This document shows positions 34,230 to 42,326 of a DNA stretch of 64,000 nucleotides, piece by piece. The stretch comes from Pseudomonas sp. 5P_3.1_Bac2 (GTDB lineage: Bacteria > Pseudomonadota > Gammaproteobacteria > Pseudomonadales > Pseudomonadaceae), in assembly GCF_025465995.1 (NCBI RefSeq), contig NZ_JANLNY010000028.1, forward strand, positions 310,001-374,000, read 5' to 3'. A program made the position numbers and the translations under genes. Under the pieces are notes generated by a model that was not told the origin of the DNA, searched no databases, and saw only the letters and a program-made list of their open reading frames with translations. Each line of letters begins with the position of its first letter. Within the stretch, counting starts at the first letter, position 1.

Positions 34230-34808
34230 TCAGCCCTTTACTGGAGCGATCCACTTGCTTACCTGGGGCGCTTGATAGTTGGCAATGGCAGCCAGCAGGT
34301 CGTCGATGGTGTCGGCCACGATCAGCATGTCGCGGTGTTGCGGCTGCATAAAAGCTTCGCCGGCGACGTGGTCGAGAAACTCGATCAGGTGATCGTAATA
34401 GCCGTTGATATTGAGCAGCGCGCAGGGCTTTTGATGGTGACCCAATTGCGCCCAGGTCCACACCTCGAACAGCTCTTCTAAGGTACCGGCGCCGCCGGGC
34501 ATGGCGATAAAACCGTCGGCCAGCTCGGCCATCAGGGCTTTGCGTTGGTGCATGGAGTCGACCACGCGCAGGTCTTTAAGGCCCTTATGGCCGACTTCTT
34601 TTTCCCATAGGGCATGGGGGATTACGCCAATCACCTCGCCGTCGGCGGCCAGCGCGGCATTGGCCACCGCGCCCATCAAACCGACTGACGCGCCACCGTA
34701 AACCACGCCGATATGGGCCTGCGCCAAAGCCTGGCCCAGCGCGCTGGCGGTTTCGACATAGGCCGGTTGGCGGCCCGCGTTGGAGCCACAAAACACACAA
34801 AGACGCAC
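34230..34808 (-). CDS. LOG-family nucleotide 5'-monophosphate phosphoribohydrolase
   Basis: 192 residues from GTG 34808, preceded by GGGAGAA; an upstream TTG (34832) is less likely. The family motif PGGAGTLEELFEVWTWAQLG is at about residues 94-113, with LCVFCGSNAGRQPAY at the N terminus and GVVYGGASVGLMGAVA. LOG proteins cleave ribose-5-phosphate from AMP or cytokinin nucleotides. In bacteria they are mostly housekeeping nucleotide-salvage or pleiotropic enzymes. Confidence 0.92.
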   Translation of the reverse strand: MRLCVFCGSNAGRQPAYVETASALGQALAQAHIGVVYGGASVGLMGAVANAALAADGEVIGVIPHALWEKEVGHKGLKDLRVVDSMHQRKALMAELADGFIAMPGGAGTLEELFEVWTWAQLGHHQKPCALLNINGYYDHLIEFLDHVAGEAFMQPQHRDMLIVADTIDDLLAAIANYQAPQVSKWIAPVKG

Positions 34809-35517
34809 GGCACTTTCTCCCAAGCAGACCAAGTTAGATCAGAGCCGCAATAGCGGTGGAGGTTCCACCACATAAGGATTGGGCAATGAGCTAATTAGCG
34901 ATAAGCAATTAAGTTGCGCAGTATACCGGATCATTCTGATTCTTGAGTTTGCCCAGAGGCTTGCCTGTATTGCAGCGGAACTTTAGTTCAATTATTTAGC
35001 GTGAGATAAGCGTTATTTTGAAATAAGGAGTGCCGGCCAATAGCTCCGAGCTGGCTTGCTTTGTGTTTTTTTGTTAACAACTAAGCGGTGGCCATTGGCT
35101 GCTATCGACTGAGTATGGTTAATCTTTTGATAGATTTAATGGTACGCACTTATTAAAGACTGAGATGATCTGGCGCCAACAAACTGGCTGCACTTATTTG
35201 GTACATTTAAACTTGTTAAATGACGACAGATTAGCGATTTTAAAAGCCTTGGACTGACACTCTTGTACTCTATGTAGTACATAGGGCGGACTAAGGTGCT
35301 AATTATATAGTTAGAGCAACTAATTTTATTCGGCGCGCTTGCCTGTGTCTTTATTTTCTCGTAATCATTTGCGCGCACAGTCTGTTTGTAGGGATGTCGA
35401 TAAAGTCTGTGTGAATGGGCCAAACCCCCGTGGTATAGGCCTGCAATGAGTGTGGCTAATACGCTGCAGGCTAATTAAAAGTTAGCCTGCATACATAGCT
35501 TAATAGAGGGAAAGATC
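34809..35517. other. AT-rich intergenic region upstream of the secretion locus
   Basis: 709 bp without a convincing gene. It is AT-richer than its surroundings and holds a perfect 7-1-7 inverted repeat, CTATGTA-G-TACATAG (35270-35284), about 235 bp before the leader-peptide protein gene. A 95-codon open frame on the minus strand (35136-35423) shows no homology or ribosome binding site. No immunity gene was recognised. Confidence 0.6.
35270..35284. promoter_or_regulatory. Inverted repeat, candidate operator
   Basis: A perfect 15-bp dyad, CTATGTAGTACATAG, whose core ATGTAGTACA also occurs at 30695. The binding protein is unknown. Confidence 0.35.
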
Positions 35518-35829
35518 ATGCAAGATAACTTGGTAGCTGAACTGACGCTGGATGAAATCGACGCCGTAAGTGGTGCCGGCTTGTTTGGTAGTTTGCTGGG
35601 TAGTGCCTTGCAGGGCGCGGTTGATATCAGCAATGGCTTACTTAATAGCGTCGCGCCGTTGGGCCAAGCGCTAAACAACACTGTGCCGGGTTATGCGATC
35701 GTTCACCAAGCTGGCGATAAACTTATTGCTGACCTGCAAGGCGTGGCTAAAGGTGTTGGCGATGCTTTGGGCGGTACTTACAATGCGGTCAATCCTGGCC
35801 ACTACGAGCAAGAGTGGAAAAGTGCTTAA
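35518..35829 (+). CDS. Bacteriocin-like precursor with double-glycine-type leader
   Basis: 103 residues. The N terminus MQDNLVAELTLDEIDAVSGA fits the class II bacteriocin/microcin leader consensus (LSxxELxxIxGG), here with a Gly-Ala cleavage site after residue 20. The predicted mature part of 83 residues is Gly/Ala/Leu-rich and amphipathic (GLFGSLLGSALQGAVD, GVAKGVGDALGG) and ends YEQEWKSA, without the Ser-rich tail of siderophore-linked microcins. AGAGGGAAAG precedes the ATG. Downstream lie an RTX protein and an exporter with an active-looking C39 peptidase, the enzyme type that removes such leaders. It may be a microcin or another secreted peptide; no immunity gene was found. Confidence 0.75.
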   Translation: MQDNLVAELTLDEIDAVSGAGLFGSLLGSALQGAVDISNGLLNSVAPLGQALNNTVPGYAIVHQAGDKLIADLQGVAKGVGDALGGTYNAVNPGHYEQEWKSA

Positions 35830-35845
35830 TTTGCACTAACTCCAT

Positions 35846-35877
35846 AGCACTGTTACGCGCTTAAGCGTAACAGTGCT
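35846..35877 (+). terminator. Perfect hairpin between the leader-peptide gene and the RTX gene
   Basis: AGCACTGTTACGC (35846-35858) and GCGTAACAGTGCT (35865-35877) form a perfect 13-bp stem without a T run. It could act as a partial terminator or 3' stabiliser that raises the level of the first transcript relative to the downstream genes. Confidence 0.55.
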
Positions 35878-35906
35878 GGTTAGTTGAGCTTATAGGGAGA
35901 TGGCCA

Positions 35907-37373
35907 ATGGCATTTAGTAATGGAAATGTGCTGGTAAGTTTCACCGAGGAGCAGAAAGCCCATCTGCTCCACCTGAGCGAGACCGAGCAATATGCCGATG
36001 GTTATCGTTACATCCGCGATATCGTGCATGAGGCGCGGGTGGCTTATGCCGGTAACGGCCAGCCTACTTTTATCTATCTGTTTGGCGACGAAAAAGCCCG
36101 TGAGTTGGTCAAGCTGGAAAGCTGGATCAGTGACGTCGTAGGGATTAACGCCGGCGACAGTTCTGTATTCGCTGAGTTTGTGCGCGGCTCGACCCGCACG
36201 GCTAGCGCCTTGAAGGGCACCCCGATTACCGAGGAGCAGTTCCAGGCGGCCTCGGACAACTTGGCCAAGCTGGTCATCCTCGACTCCGTGCAAGCCGGTG
36301 GCATGCCCGCCGCCAAGGACGTGGTGGCCACCGACGTCAGCCAGGCGCTGGACAACCTCGGGTTACCACGCAGTGCCTGGGCCGGGGTGATTGGCGATGT
36401 ATTCCCGCCGCCGTTGGGCTTCGGCGAGAACTACGTGAAGTTCCCGTCGCCGGCTGAAGTGGGTCTGCTCGGGTCTCTCGGCGGTGTGGTGACTGCCTTG
36501 TTCTCCAACGTGGGTGGCGGTCTGCGCTTTGTGAAGGAGCTGCTCAGCGGTAATCCTGAGACGGTGGTTAACAGCCTGGACCTGCTGCTCAAAGGGATCT
36601 GGGAAGCACCTAAGACCGATCAGGTGGTTAAGGGCTCGATCTTCTCCGACGTGCTGCAAGGCGGTTCCGGCAATGACCATATTTCCGGCGGCTGGGGCAA
36701 CGACACGCTGTTCGGTAAAGACGGTAACGATGTGCTGGATGGCGGCCTGGGTCGGGACAAACTCTACGGTGGCGGCAACGACGACACCTATATCGTCGAT
36801 AACGTCGGCGACCAGGTGTTCGAGAACCGCGGCGAAGGCATCGACAGCGTGCAAGCGTCGGTCAGCTACAGCCTCAGTGCCAACGTCGAGAACCTCTACC
36901 TGACCGGTAACGGTGCGATCAATGGTACCGGCAACGAGTTGAACAACATCATCATTGGCAACGACAGCGCCAACATCCTGCGTGGCAATGCCGGCAATGA
37001 TCAGCTGTTTGGTGGCGGTGGCAACGATCAGTTGTTTGGTGGTGCCGGTGCCGACACCTTGGTCGGTGGACAGGGCCGCGACCTGTTTATCTACACCGAG
37101 GTGAGTGATTCAACCGTGGCGGCAGCCGACTTCATTCTCGACTTTGCCAGCGGTGAAGATCGCATTGATCTGTCTGGCTTGGGCAAATTTATCAACGGCG
37201 GCGGCAAGTTCGCCTTCGCTGATGAGTTTGATGCCCAGGCCGGGCAGATCGTGCTCAGCACCGATGACAAAAACAACACCCAGGTACGGGTCGACTTCGG
37301 CGGCGATGGACAAGCCGATTTCGCCATTAACCTGATCGGCCAAGCCGTGCAGGCTGATCTGATCCTGGCCTAA
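35907..37373 (+). CDS. RTX protein with type I secretion signal
   Basis: 488 residues, no N-terminal signal peptide. Residues 1-240 are an unrecognised domain (FTEEQKAHLLHLSETEQYAD near the start). Two blocks of Ca2+-binding nonapeptides follow: about 245-300 (GGSGNDHISGGWGNDTLFG, GGNDDTYIVDNVGD) and about 351-395 (GNAGNDQLFGGGGNDQLFGG). The C-terminal serralysin-like region (FILDFASGEDRIDLSGLG) normally carries the uncleaved secretion signal. No HExxH, lipase GxSxG or other catalytic motif and no hlyC acyltransferase gene are seen, so it is not an obvious protease, lipase or acylated cytolysin. The start ATG follows AGGGAGA. Confidence 0.88.
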   Translation: MAFSNGNVLVSFTEEQKAHLLHLSETEQYADGYRYIRDIVHEARVAYAGNGQPTFIYLFGDEKARELVKLESWISDVVGINAGDSSVFAEFVRGSTRTASALKGTPITEEQFQAASDNLAKLVILDSVQAGGMPAAKDVVATDVSQALDNLGLPRSAWAGVIGDVFPPPLGFGENYVKFPSPAEVGLLGSLGGVVTALFSNVGGGLRFVKELLSGNPETVVNSLDLLLKGIWEAPKTDQVVKGSIFSDVLQGGSGNDHISGGWGNDTLFGKDGNDVLDGGLGRDKLYGGGNDDTYIVDNVGDQVFENRGEGIDSVQASVSYSLSANVENLYLTGNGAINGTGNELNNIIIGNDSANILRGNAGNDQLFGGGGNDQLFGGAGADTLVGGQGRDLFIYTEVSDSTVAAADFILDFASGEDRIDLSGLGKFINGGGKFAFADEFDAQAGQIVLSTDDKNNTQVRVDFGGDGQADFAINLIGQAVQADLILA

Positions 37374-37379
37374 GGCTGT

Positions 37380-37410
37380 CAGTCCTCGTGGCCTTAGGCG
37401 GCGAGGACTG
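37380..37410 (+). terminator. Hairpin after the RTX gene
   Basis: CAGTCCTCG (37380-37388) and CGAGGACTG (37402-37410) form a 9-bp stem without a T run, between the RTX and HlyD genes. It may reduce read-through into the exporter genes. Confidence 0.45.
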
Positions 37411-37461
37411 GCTTAGGGGTGATGAAATCTGCTCAGGCAGGCGCAATGCAATGGAGTGTGT

Positions 37462-38730
37462 GTGAGCGAGCAGCTTTTTCGCAAGCAAGCGTTAGAAGCC
37501 CAGCAGGCGCAGTGGCTGGGTGAAATTGTGTTGATCCGCCCAGCGTCCTTCAGCCTCTTTGCTGGCTTGGCTTTACTGCTGGCCAGCGTGGTGGTGGGGC
37601 TGATGCTGTTTGCCAGCTATACCAAGCGCAGCACGGTGACTGGGCAACTGTTGCCGGTGGGCGGGCAGATCAAAGTGCACAGCCCGCAAAGCGGCATCGT
37701 GGTGGAGAAGTTCGTCCGCGAAGGCCAGGCGGTTGAACAAGGCGCGCCGTTGTTGCGGCTCTCCAGCGAGCGCTTTGCTGCCAGTGCCGATCCGTTGCAA
37801 GCGACCATCAGCCTGCATTTGCAGGAGCGTGCCAGCTCTCTGAAAGAGGAGTTGGCGAAGACCCGGCTGTTGCATGAAGAAGAGCGCAGCAGCCTGACCA
37901 GCAAGGTCGCCAGCCTCAGTCGTGAGCTTGAAATTCTCGAGCAGCAAAGCAGCAGCCAGCGCAGCCTGGTGGCCCTGGCCGATGATGCCAGCAAGCGCTA
38001 TCAGGGCTTGCTGGAGAAGGGCTATATCGCCACCGATCAATTCCAGCAGCGCCAGGCTGAACTGCTTGGCCAACGCCAGACCTTGCACAGCCTGGAGCGT
38101 GAGCGCAGCGCCATGCAGCAGCAGTTGCAGGAGCGGCAAAACGACCTAGCCGCGCTGCCCAATCGCCAGGCCAATCAGCTGGCGCAGCTGCAACGGCAGC
38201 TGGCCGGCATCGCCCAGGAGCTGGCGCAAAACGAGGCGCAGCGCAGCGTGCTGATCACTGCGCCGGCCGCTGGCGTGGCCAGTGCGGTGTTGGCCGAAGT
38301 GGGCCAGAGCGTCGACAGCAGCCGCACCTTGCTGAGCATTTTGCCGGCGGCCAGCCAGCTGCAAGCGCAGCTGTATGCACCGAGTCGCGCGGTGGGGTTT
38401 ATCCAGCCGGGCGATGCCGTGCTGATCCGCTACCAAGCCTATCCCTACCAGAAGTTTGGCCAGTATCGCGGTCAGGTCGAATCGATCTCCCACAGTGCCG
38501 TTAGCCCCGATGAGCTGCGCAGTTTGCTCGGTGAAGTGCCGCAAGGTGCGGCCAGTGGCGAGTCGCTGTATGCGCTGAAAGTGCGCCTGGAGCGGCAGAG
38601 CGTGCAGGCCTATGGCAAGGCCCAGGAGCTGCACAGCGGCATGCTTCTGGAAGCCGATATTTTGCAAGAACGGCGCCGCCTCTATGAGTGGGTGCTCGAG
38701 CCGCTTTACAGCCTGACCGGCAAACTTTAA
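37462..38730 (+). CDS. HlyD-family membrane fusion protein (CvaA-like)
   Basis: 422 residues from GTG 37462, with GGAG 5 bp before it. A cytosolic stretch and one membrane helix (FSLFAGLALLLASVVVGLML, about 28-47) are followed by the lipoyl-like block IKVHSPQSGIVVEKFVREGQAV. Then come a long Gln-rich coiled coil (about 115-250), the second lipoyl half (VLITAPAAGVASAVL) and a beta-barrel. It links the ABC exporter to the outer-membrane channel. The gene order matches colicin V/microcin exporters. Confidence 0.9.
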   Translation: MSEQLFRKQALEAQQAQWLGEIVLIRPASFSLFAGLALLLASVVVGLMLFASYTKRSTVTGQLLPVGGQIKVHSPQSGIVVEKFVREGQAVEQGAPLLRLSSERFAASADPLQATISLHLQERASSLKEELAKTRLLHEEERSSLTSKVASLSRELEILEQQSSSQRSLVALADDASKRYQGLLEKGYIATDQFQQRQAELLGQRQTLHSLERERSAMQQQLQERQNDLAALPNRQANQLAQLQRQLAGIAQELAQNEAQRSVLITAPAAGVASAVLAEVGQSVDSSRTLLSILPAASQLQAQLYAPSRAVGFIQPGDAVLIRYQAYPYQKFGQYRGQVESISHSAVSPDELRSLLGEVPQGAASGESLYALKVRLERQSVQAYGKAQELHSGMLLEADILQERRRLYEWVLEPLYSLTGKL

Positions 38731-38740
38731 GGAAGCCCCC

Positions 38741-40885
38741 ATGGTTTTTCTCGACGCCCTTGCTTTGCGTCTGGGCCGCCGCCTGCCGCTGGTGCTGCAA
38801 ACCGAAGCCACTGAATGTGGTCTGGCCTGTTTGGCCATGGTCGCCGGCTACCACGGCTATCACAGCAGCCTCAGCGAGCTGCGCCAACGCTTTAGCCTGT
38901 CGCTCAAGGGCATGACCCTCAAGCAGCTGATGCAGGCCGCTCAACAGATGCGCCTCGGTACGCGCCCGGTGAAGCTGGATATGCCGGGCCTGAGCCAGCT
39001 CAAACTGCCCTGTGTGCTGCACTGGGACTTCAACCATTTTGTGGTGCTCAAGGCGATCAATGGGCGCACCCTGACCCTGCACGATCCCGCTCACGGTCTG
39101 CGCCGCCTGAGCTATGAAGAGGTGGCGCGCAGCTTTACCGGCGTGGCTCTGGAACTGTGGCCCGACAGTGGTTTTGCCCCGCAAGCGGCCAAGCCCCGGC
39201 TGAAACTGCGCGGCCTGCTCGGGCGGGTCACCGGGCTGTACCGTTCGCTGCTGCAATTGCTGGCGTTGGCGCTGACCCTGGAAGTCTTTGCCCTGCTCAG
39301 CCCCTTCTTTTTGCAGTGGACCATCGACCATGTGATCGTCAGCGCCGACCGCGATTTGCTCAGCACCTTGGTCATCGGCTTTGGCCTGTTGCTGCTGATG
39401 CAGCAGGCGGTCAGCGGCGTGCGCGCGTGGGTCATGATGTACATGAGCACCACCTTGAGTGTGCAGTGGCGCGCCAACGTGTTCAGCCACTTGTTGCGCT
39501 TGCCGTTGCAGTATTTTCAGAAGCGTCATTTGGGCGATGTGGTGTCGCGTTTTGGCGCGGTGGACAGCATCCAGCAGACCCTCACCTCAGCGTTTTTCAC
39601 CGCCATTCTCGATGGCCTGATGACCCTCGCCACCTTGGCCATGATGCTGCTCTACAGCCCGACCTTGGCTGCCATCGCGATCATCGCCATGGTCCTCTAT
39701 GGCCTGGGCCGCTGGCTGTGGTTTGCCCCGCTGCGCAGTGCCAGTGAGGAGCAAATCATTCATGCCGCGCAGCAGCAAAGTCACTTCCTCGAAACCGTGC
39801 GCGGCATTCGTCCGCTGAAGTTATTCCAGCGCCAAGAGGAACGGCGCTCGGCCTGGTTGGGGCTGTTGGTCGAGCAGATCAACGCGGGTCTGCGGGTGCA
39901 GAAGCTGCAGCTGCTTTATCAGCAACTCAACGGCCTGTTGTTTGGTATCGAGAACCTGCTGGTGATCTGGCTCGGCGCGGGCATGGTGATGGACGGTGAG
40001 TTCAGCGTCGGCGTGCTGATGGCGTTCACCATGTACAAGTCGCAGTTCGATAACCGCGTGGCCAGCCTGATCGATAAGTTCGTTGAGCTGCGCATGCTCA
40101 ATCTGCAGGGCGAGCGCTTGGCCGATATCGTCTTGCATGAGCCCGAGCACAGCGCCAGCCAGGTGGATCTGAGTGGCTTACCGGAGCATCAGGCGAGCAT
40201 CGAGATCCGTGGCCTGGCGTACCGCTATGCCGAGCAAGAACCTTGGGTGCTAGAGCAGGTGGACTTGCAGATTAATCCCGGCGAATCGGTGGCCATCGTC
40301 GGGCCTTCCGGGTGCGGCAAAAGCACCTTGCTCAACCTGTTGTTAGGCGTGCTGCCGGCCAGTCGTGGGCAGATTCTGGTGGCGGGCGTGGAGTTGCAAC
40401 AACTGGGTTTGGATGGCCTGCACCAGTTGATCGGCACGGTGCTGCAAGACGACGTGCTGTTTGCCGGCTCACTGCGCGACAACATCAGTTTCTTCGACCC
40501 GCAAGCCGACTTCGAGTGGGTCCTGCAGTGCGCGCAGATGGCTGCCGTGCATGAGGAAATTGTGGCTATGCCAATGGGCTACAACACCCTGGTCGGGGAC
40601 ATGGGCACGGTGCTCTCCGGTGGGCAAAAACAGCGGATCTTGCTCGCCCGGGCGCTGTACAAAAAACCGCGGATTCTGCTTCTCGACGAAGCCACTAGTC
40701 ACTTGGATGTGGCCTGCGAGGCACGGGTCAATCAGGCCATCAGCCAATTGCCGATGACCCGGGTGATGGTCGCCCACCGTCCGCAAACCATCGCCTCGGC
40801 GCAGCGGGTGATTCGCCTGCACGCCGGGCGCGTACTCAGTGAGCCGCCGCTGGCCGCGCCCGATGCGCGCGCCGGCTCGTGGTAG
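38741..40885 (+). CDS. Peptidase-containing ABC transporter (C39 domain, CvaB-like)
   Basis: 714 residues. The N-terminal C39 peptidase has its full active site: Gln20 (oxyanion) and Cys26 in QTEATECGLAC, His99 in HWDFNHFVVL and Asp115 in LHDPAHG. A membrane domain follows at about 165-440. The nucleotide-binding domain has Walker A GPSGCGKST near 521-529, signature LSGGQKQRILLARAL near 625-639 and Walker B ILLLDEATSHLD near 645-656. Transporters for classic RTX proteins usually carry a degenerate C39-like domain that does not cleave. This one should cut double-glycine leaders, fitting the protein at 35518. Confidence 0.93.
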   Translation: MVFLDALALRLGRRLPLVLQTEATECGLACLAMVAGYHGYHSSLSELRQRFSLSLKGMTLKQLMQAAQQMRLGTRPVKLDMPGLSQLKLPCVLHWDFNHFVVLKAINGRTLTLHDPAHGLRRLSYEEVARSFTGVALELWPDSGFAPQAAKPRLKLRGLLGRVTGLYRSLLQLLALALTLEVFALLSPFFLQWTIDHVIVSADRDLLSTLVIGFGLLLLMQQAVSGVRAWVMMYMSTTLSVQWRANVFSHLLRLPLQYFQKRHLGDVVSRFGAVDSIQQTLTSAFFTAILDGLMTLATLAMMLLYSPTLAAIAIIAMVLYGLGRWLWFAPLRSASEEQIIHAAQQQSHFLETVRGIRPLKLFQRQEERRSAWLGLLVEQINAGLRVQKLQLLYQQLNGLLFGIENLLVIWLGAGMVMDGEFSVGVLMAFTMYKSQFDNRVASLIDKFVELRMLNLQGERLADIVLHEPEHSASQVDLSGLPEHQASIEIRGLAYRYAEQEPWVLEQVDLQINPGESVAIVGPSGCGKSTLLNLLLGVLPASRGQILVAGVELQQLGLDGLHQLIGTVLQDDVLFAGSLRDNISFFDPQADFEWVLQCAQMAAVHEEIVAMPMGYNTLVGDMGTVLSGGQKQRILLARALYKKPRILLLDEATSHLDVACEARVNQAISQLPMTRVMVAHRPQTIASAQRVIRLHAGRVLSEPPLAAPDARAGSW

Positions 40886-40913
40886 GGGCCGCGATGGCGA
40901 TGGGAGTCAGACC

Positions 40914-42320
40914 ATGGCGATAGTGCGTTGGCTGTACCTGCTGAGTCTGCTCAGCACCCAGGCCTTGGCCGTGGATGTGTTTGCCACGGCCAATGGTCAC
41001 GCCGGGCAAGCGGCCTACGACAGCGATGGCAGCGCCTTGCCGTGCCACTTTGGCGCGGTTTCGCAGCCTCTGCTATTGGCCGAGGCGATTGAACGCAGCC
41101 TCTGCTATGACCCGCAAACCCGTCTGGCATGGGCCAGTGCCAAGGCGCAGGCGGCCATGGCCGGGGTCAATCAGGCGGCCTATCTGCCGCGTCTGGATGG
41201 CCAGCTTGGCAGCAGCACCGGGCAGCGCGCGGTGGATTATGACGAGGCGCAATACGACTCCAGCGAGGGTCGTTTGCGCCGCGACAATGCCAACCTGCAA
41301 CTGAGTTGGGTGCTGTTTGATTTTGGTCAGCGCGAAGCGGCCCTGAGCCAGGCGCGGCAGTTATTGCTAGCGGCCAACGCCAATCAGGATCGGGTGCTGC
41401 AAGAGGCCTTTCTGCGAGCGGCCAGCGCCTATTACCAAGCGTTGGCGGCGCAGCGCAGCGTGCAGGCTTCCACCCAGATCGCCGAAATGGCCGGGCAAAA
41501 CCTGGAGGCCGCCGATGCCAAATACAAAGCCGGGGCGGCGGCGCTGTCGGATCGCTTGCAGGCGCAAACGGCGTTTTCCCAAGCCAGCTTGCAGCAGGTT
41601 CGCGATCAAGGCGCGCTGACTGCCGCGCTCGGTGTGCTGGCCTTACGCATGGGCCTGGCGGCGCAAACTCCGCTGCAACTGGGCAGCGAGCTGAGCCAGG
41701 TCGGTGGCCGTGAGTTTGTCCAGGCGGTGGATAAACTGCTGGCCCAGGCCCGCCAGCAACACCCGGCGTTGCTGGCCGCACAAGCGCGCGTCAAGGCTGC
41801 CGAGGCGGGCGTCGAGCAAGTGCGCGCGGCCGGCATGCCGACCATTGCCCTGACCGGCGAGCTGGGCTGGCAGCGCAACCGTCAGGGTCAGGAGCTCGCT
41901 GGCGATTACCAAAGCCGCGAGCGCAGCATTGGCTTGCAGGTGTCGCTGCCGTTGTTTGAGGGTTTTTCGCGTAACTACCAAATCCGCAATGCCCAGGCCT
42001 TACTCGAGGCGAGCCAGGCCGAGGTGGCGCAAACCGAGGAGGAGGTGGCGCTGCAACTGTGGGCCAACTATCAGCAACTGAGCGTGGAGACGCAAAGCCT
42101 TGAGCGCACCCAGCAGCTAGTGGAGCAGTCTCAGCAAGCGCTGGAGGTGGTGCAGGGGCGCTATCGCTCCGGTGTCGGCAGCATGATCGAGATGCTTAAC
42201 GGCCTGACCGCCTACACCGCCGCCCAGCAGCAACACATCCAAAGCCTCAGTAGCTGGCAGACCTCACGCTTAGGCTTGGCGGCGAGCTTGGGGCGCTTGG
42301 GGTTTTGGACGCTGGACTAG
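40914..42320 (+). CDS. TolC-family outer membrane channel
   Basis: 468 residues from ATG 40914 after GGGAG; an in-frame ATG at 40839 lies within the transporter gene. A signal peptide of about 19 residues ends in TQALA. The two related halves have long helices rich in Ala, Gln and Glu (TRLAWASAKAQAAMAGVNQAAYLPRLDG, AEAGVEQVRAAGMP), and LFEGFSRNYQIRNA is typical. It completes a dedicated type I secretion trio. All exporter genes read in one direction from 35518. Confidence 0.9.
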   Translation: MAIVRWLYLLSLLSTQALAVDVFATANGHAGQAAYDSDGSALPCHFGAVSQPLLLAEAIERSLCYDPQTRLAWASAKAQAAMAGVNQAAYLPRLDGQLGSSTGQRAVDYDEAQYDSSEGRLRRDNANLQLSWVLFDFGQREAALSQARQLLLAANANQDRVLQEAFLRAASAYYQALAAQRSVQASTQIAEMAGQNLEAADAKYKAGAAALSDRLQAQTAFSQASLQQVRDQGALTAALGVLALRMGLAAQTPLQLGSELSQVGGREFVQAVDKLLAQARQQHPALLAAQARVKAAEAGVEQVRAAGMPTIALTGELGWQRNRQGQELAGDYQSRERSIGLQVSLPLFEGFSRNYQIRNAQALLEASQAEVAQTEEEVALQLWANYQQLSVETQSLERTQQLVEQSQQALEVVQGRYRSGVGSMIEMLNGLTAYTAAQQQHIQSLSSWQTSRLGLAASLGRLGFWTLD

Positions 42321-42326
42321 GACAGG

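Noticed and set aside
35136..35423. 95-codon minus-strand open frame upstream of the leader-peptide gene, considered as an immunity gene
   Set aside because: No membrane segment typical of immunity proteins, no ribosome binding site and opposite orientation to the operon.
36640..37070. Short tandem repeats considered as a CRISPR or DNA repeat array
   Set aside because: They are the RTX nonapeptide codons of the protein at 35907; unit length and coding frame explain them.
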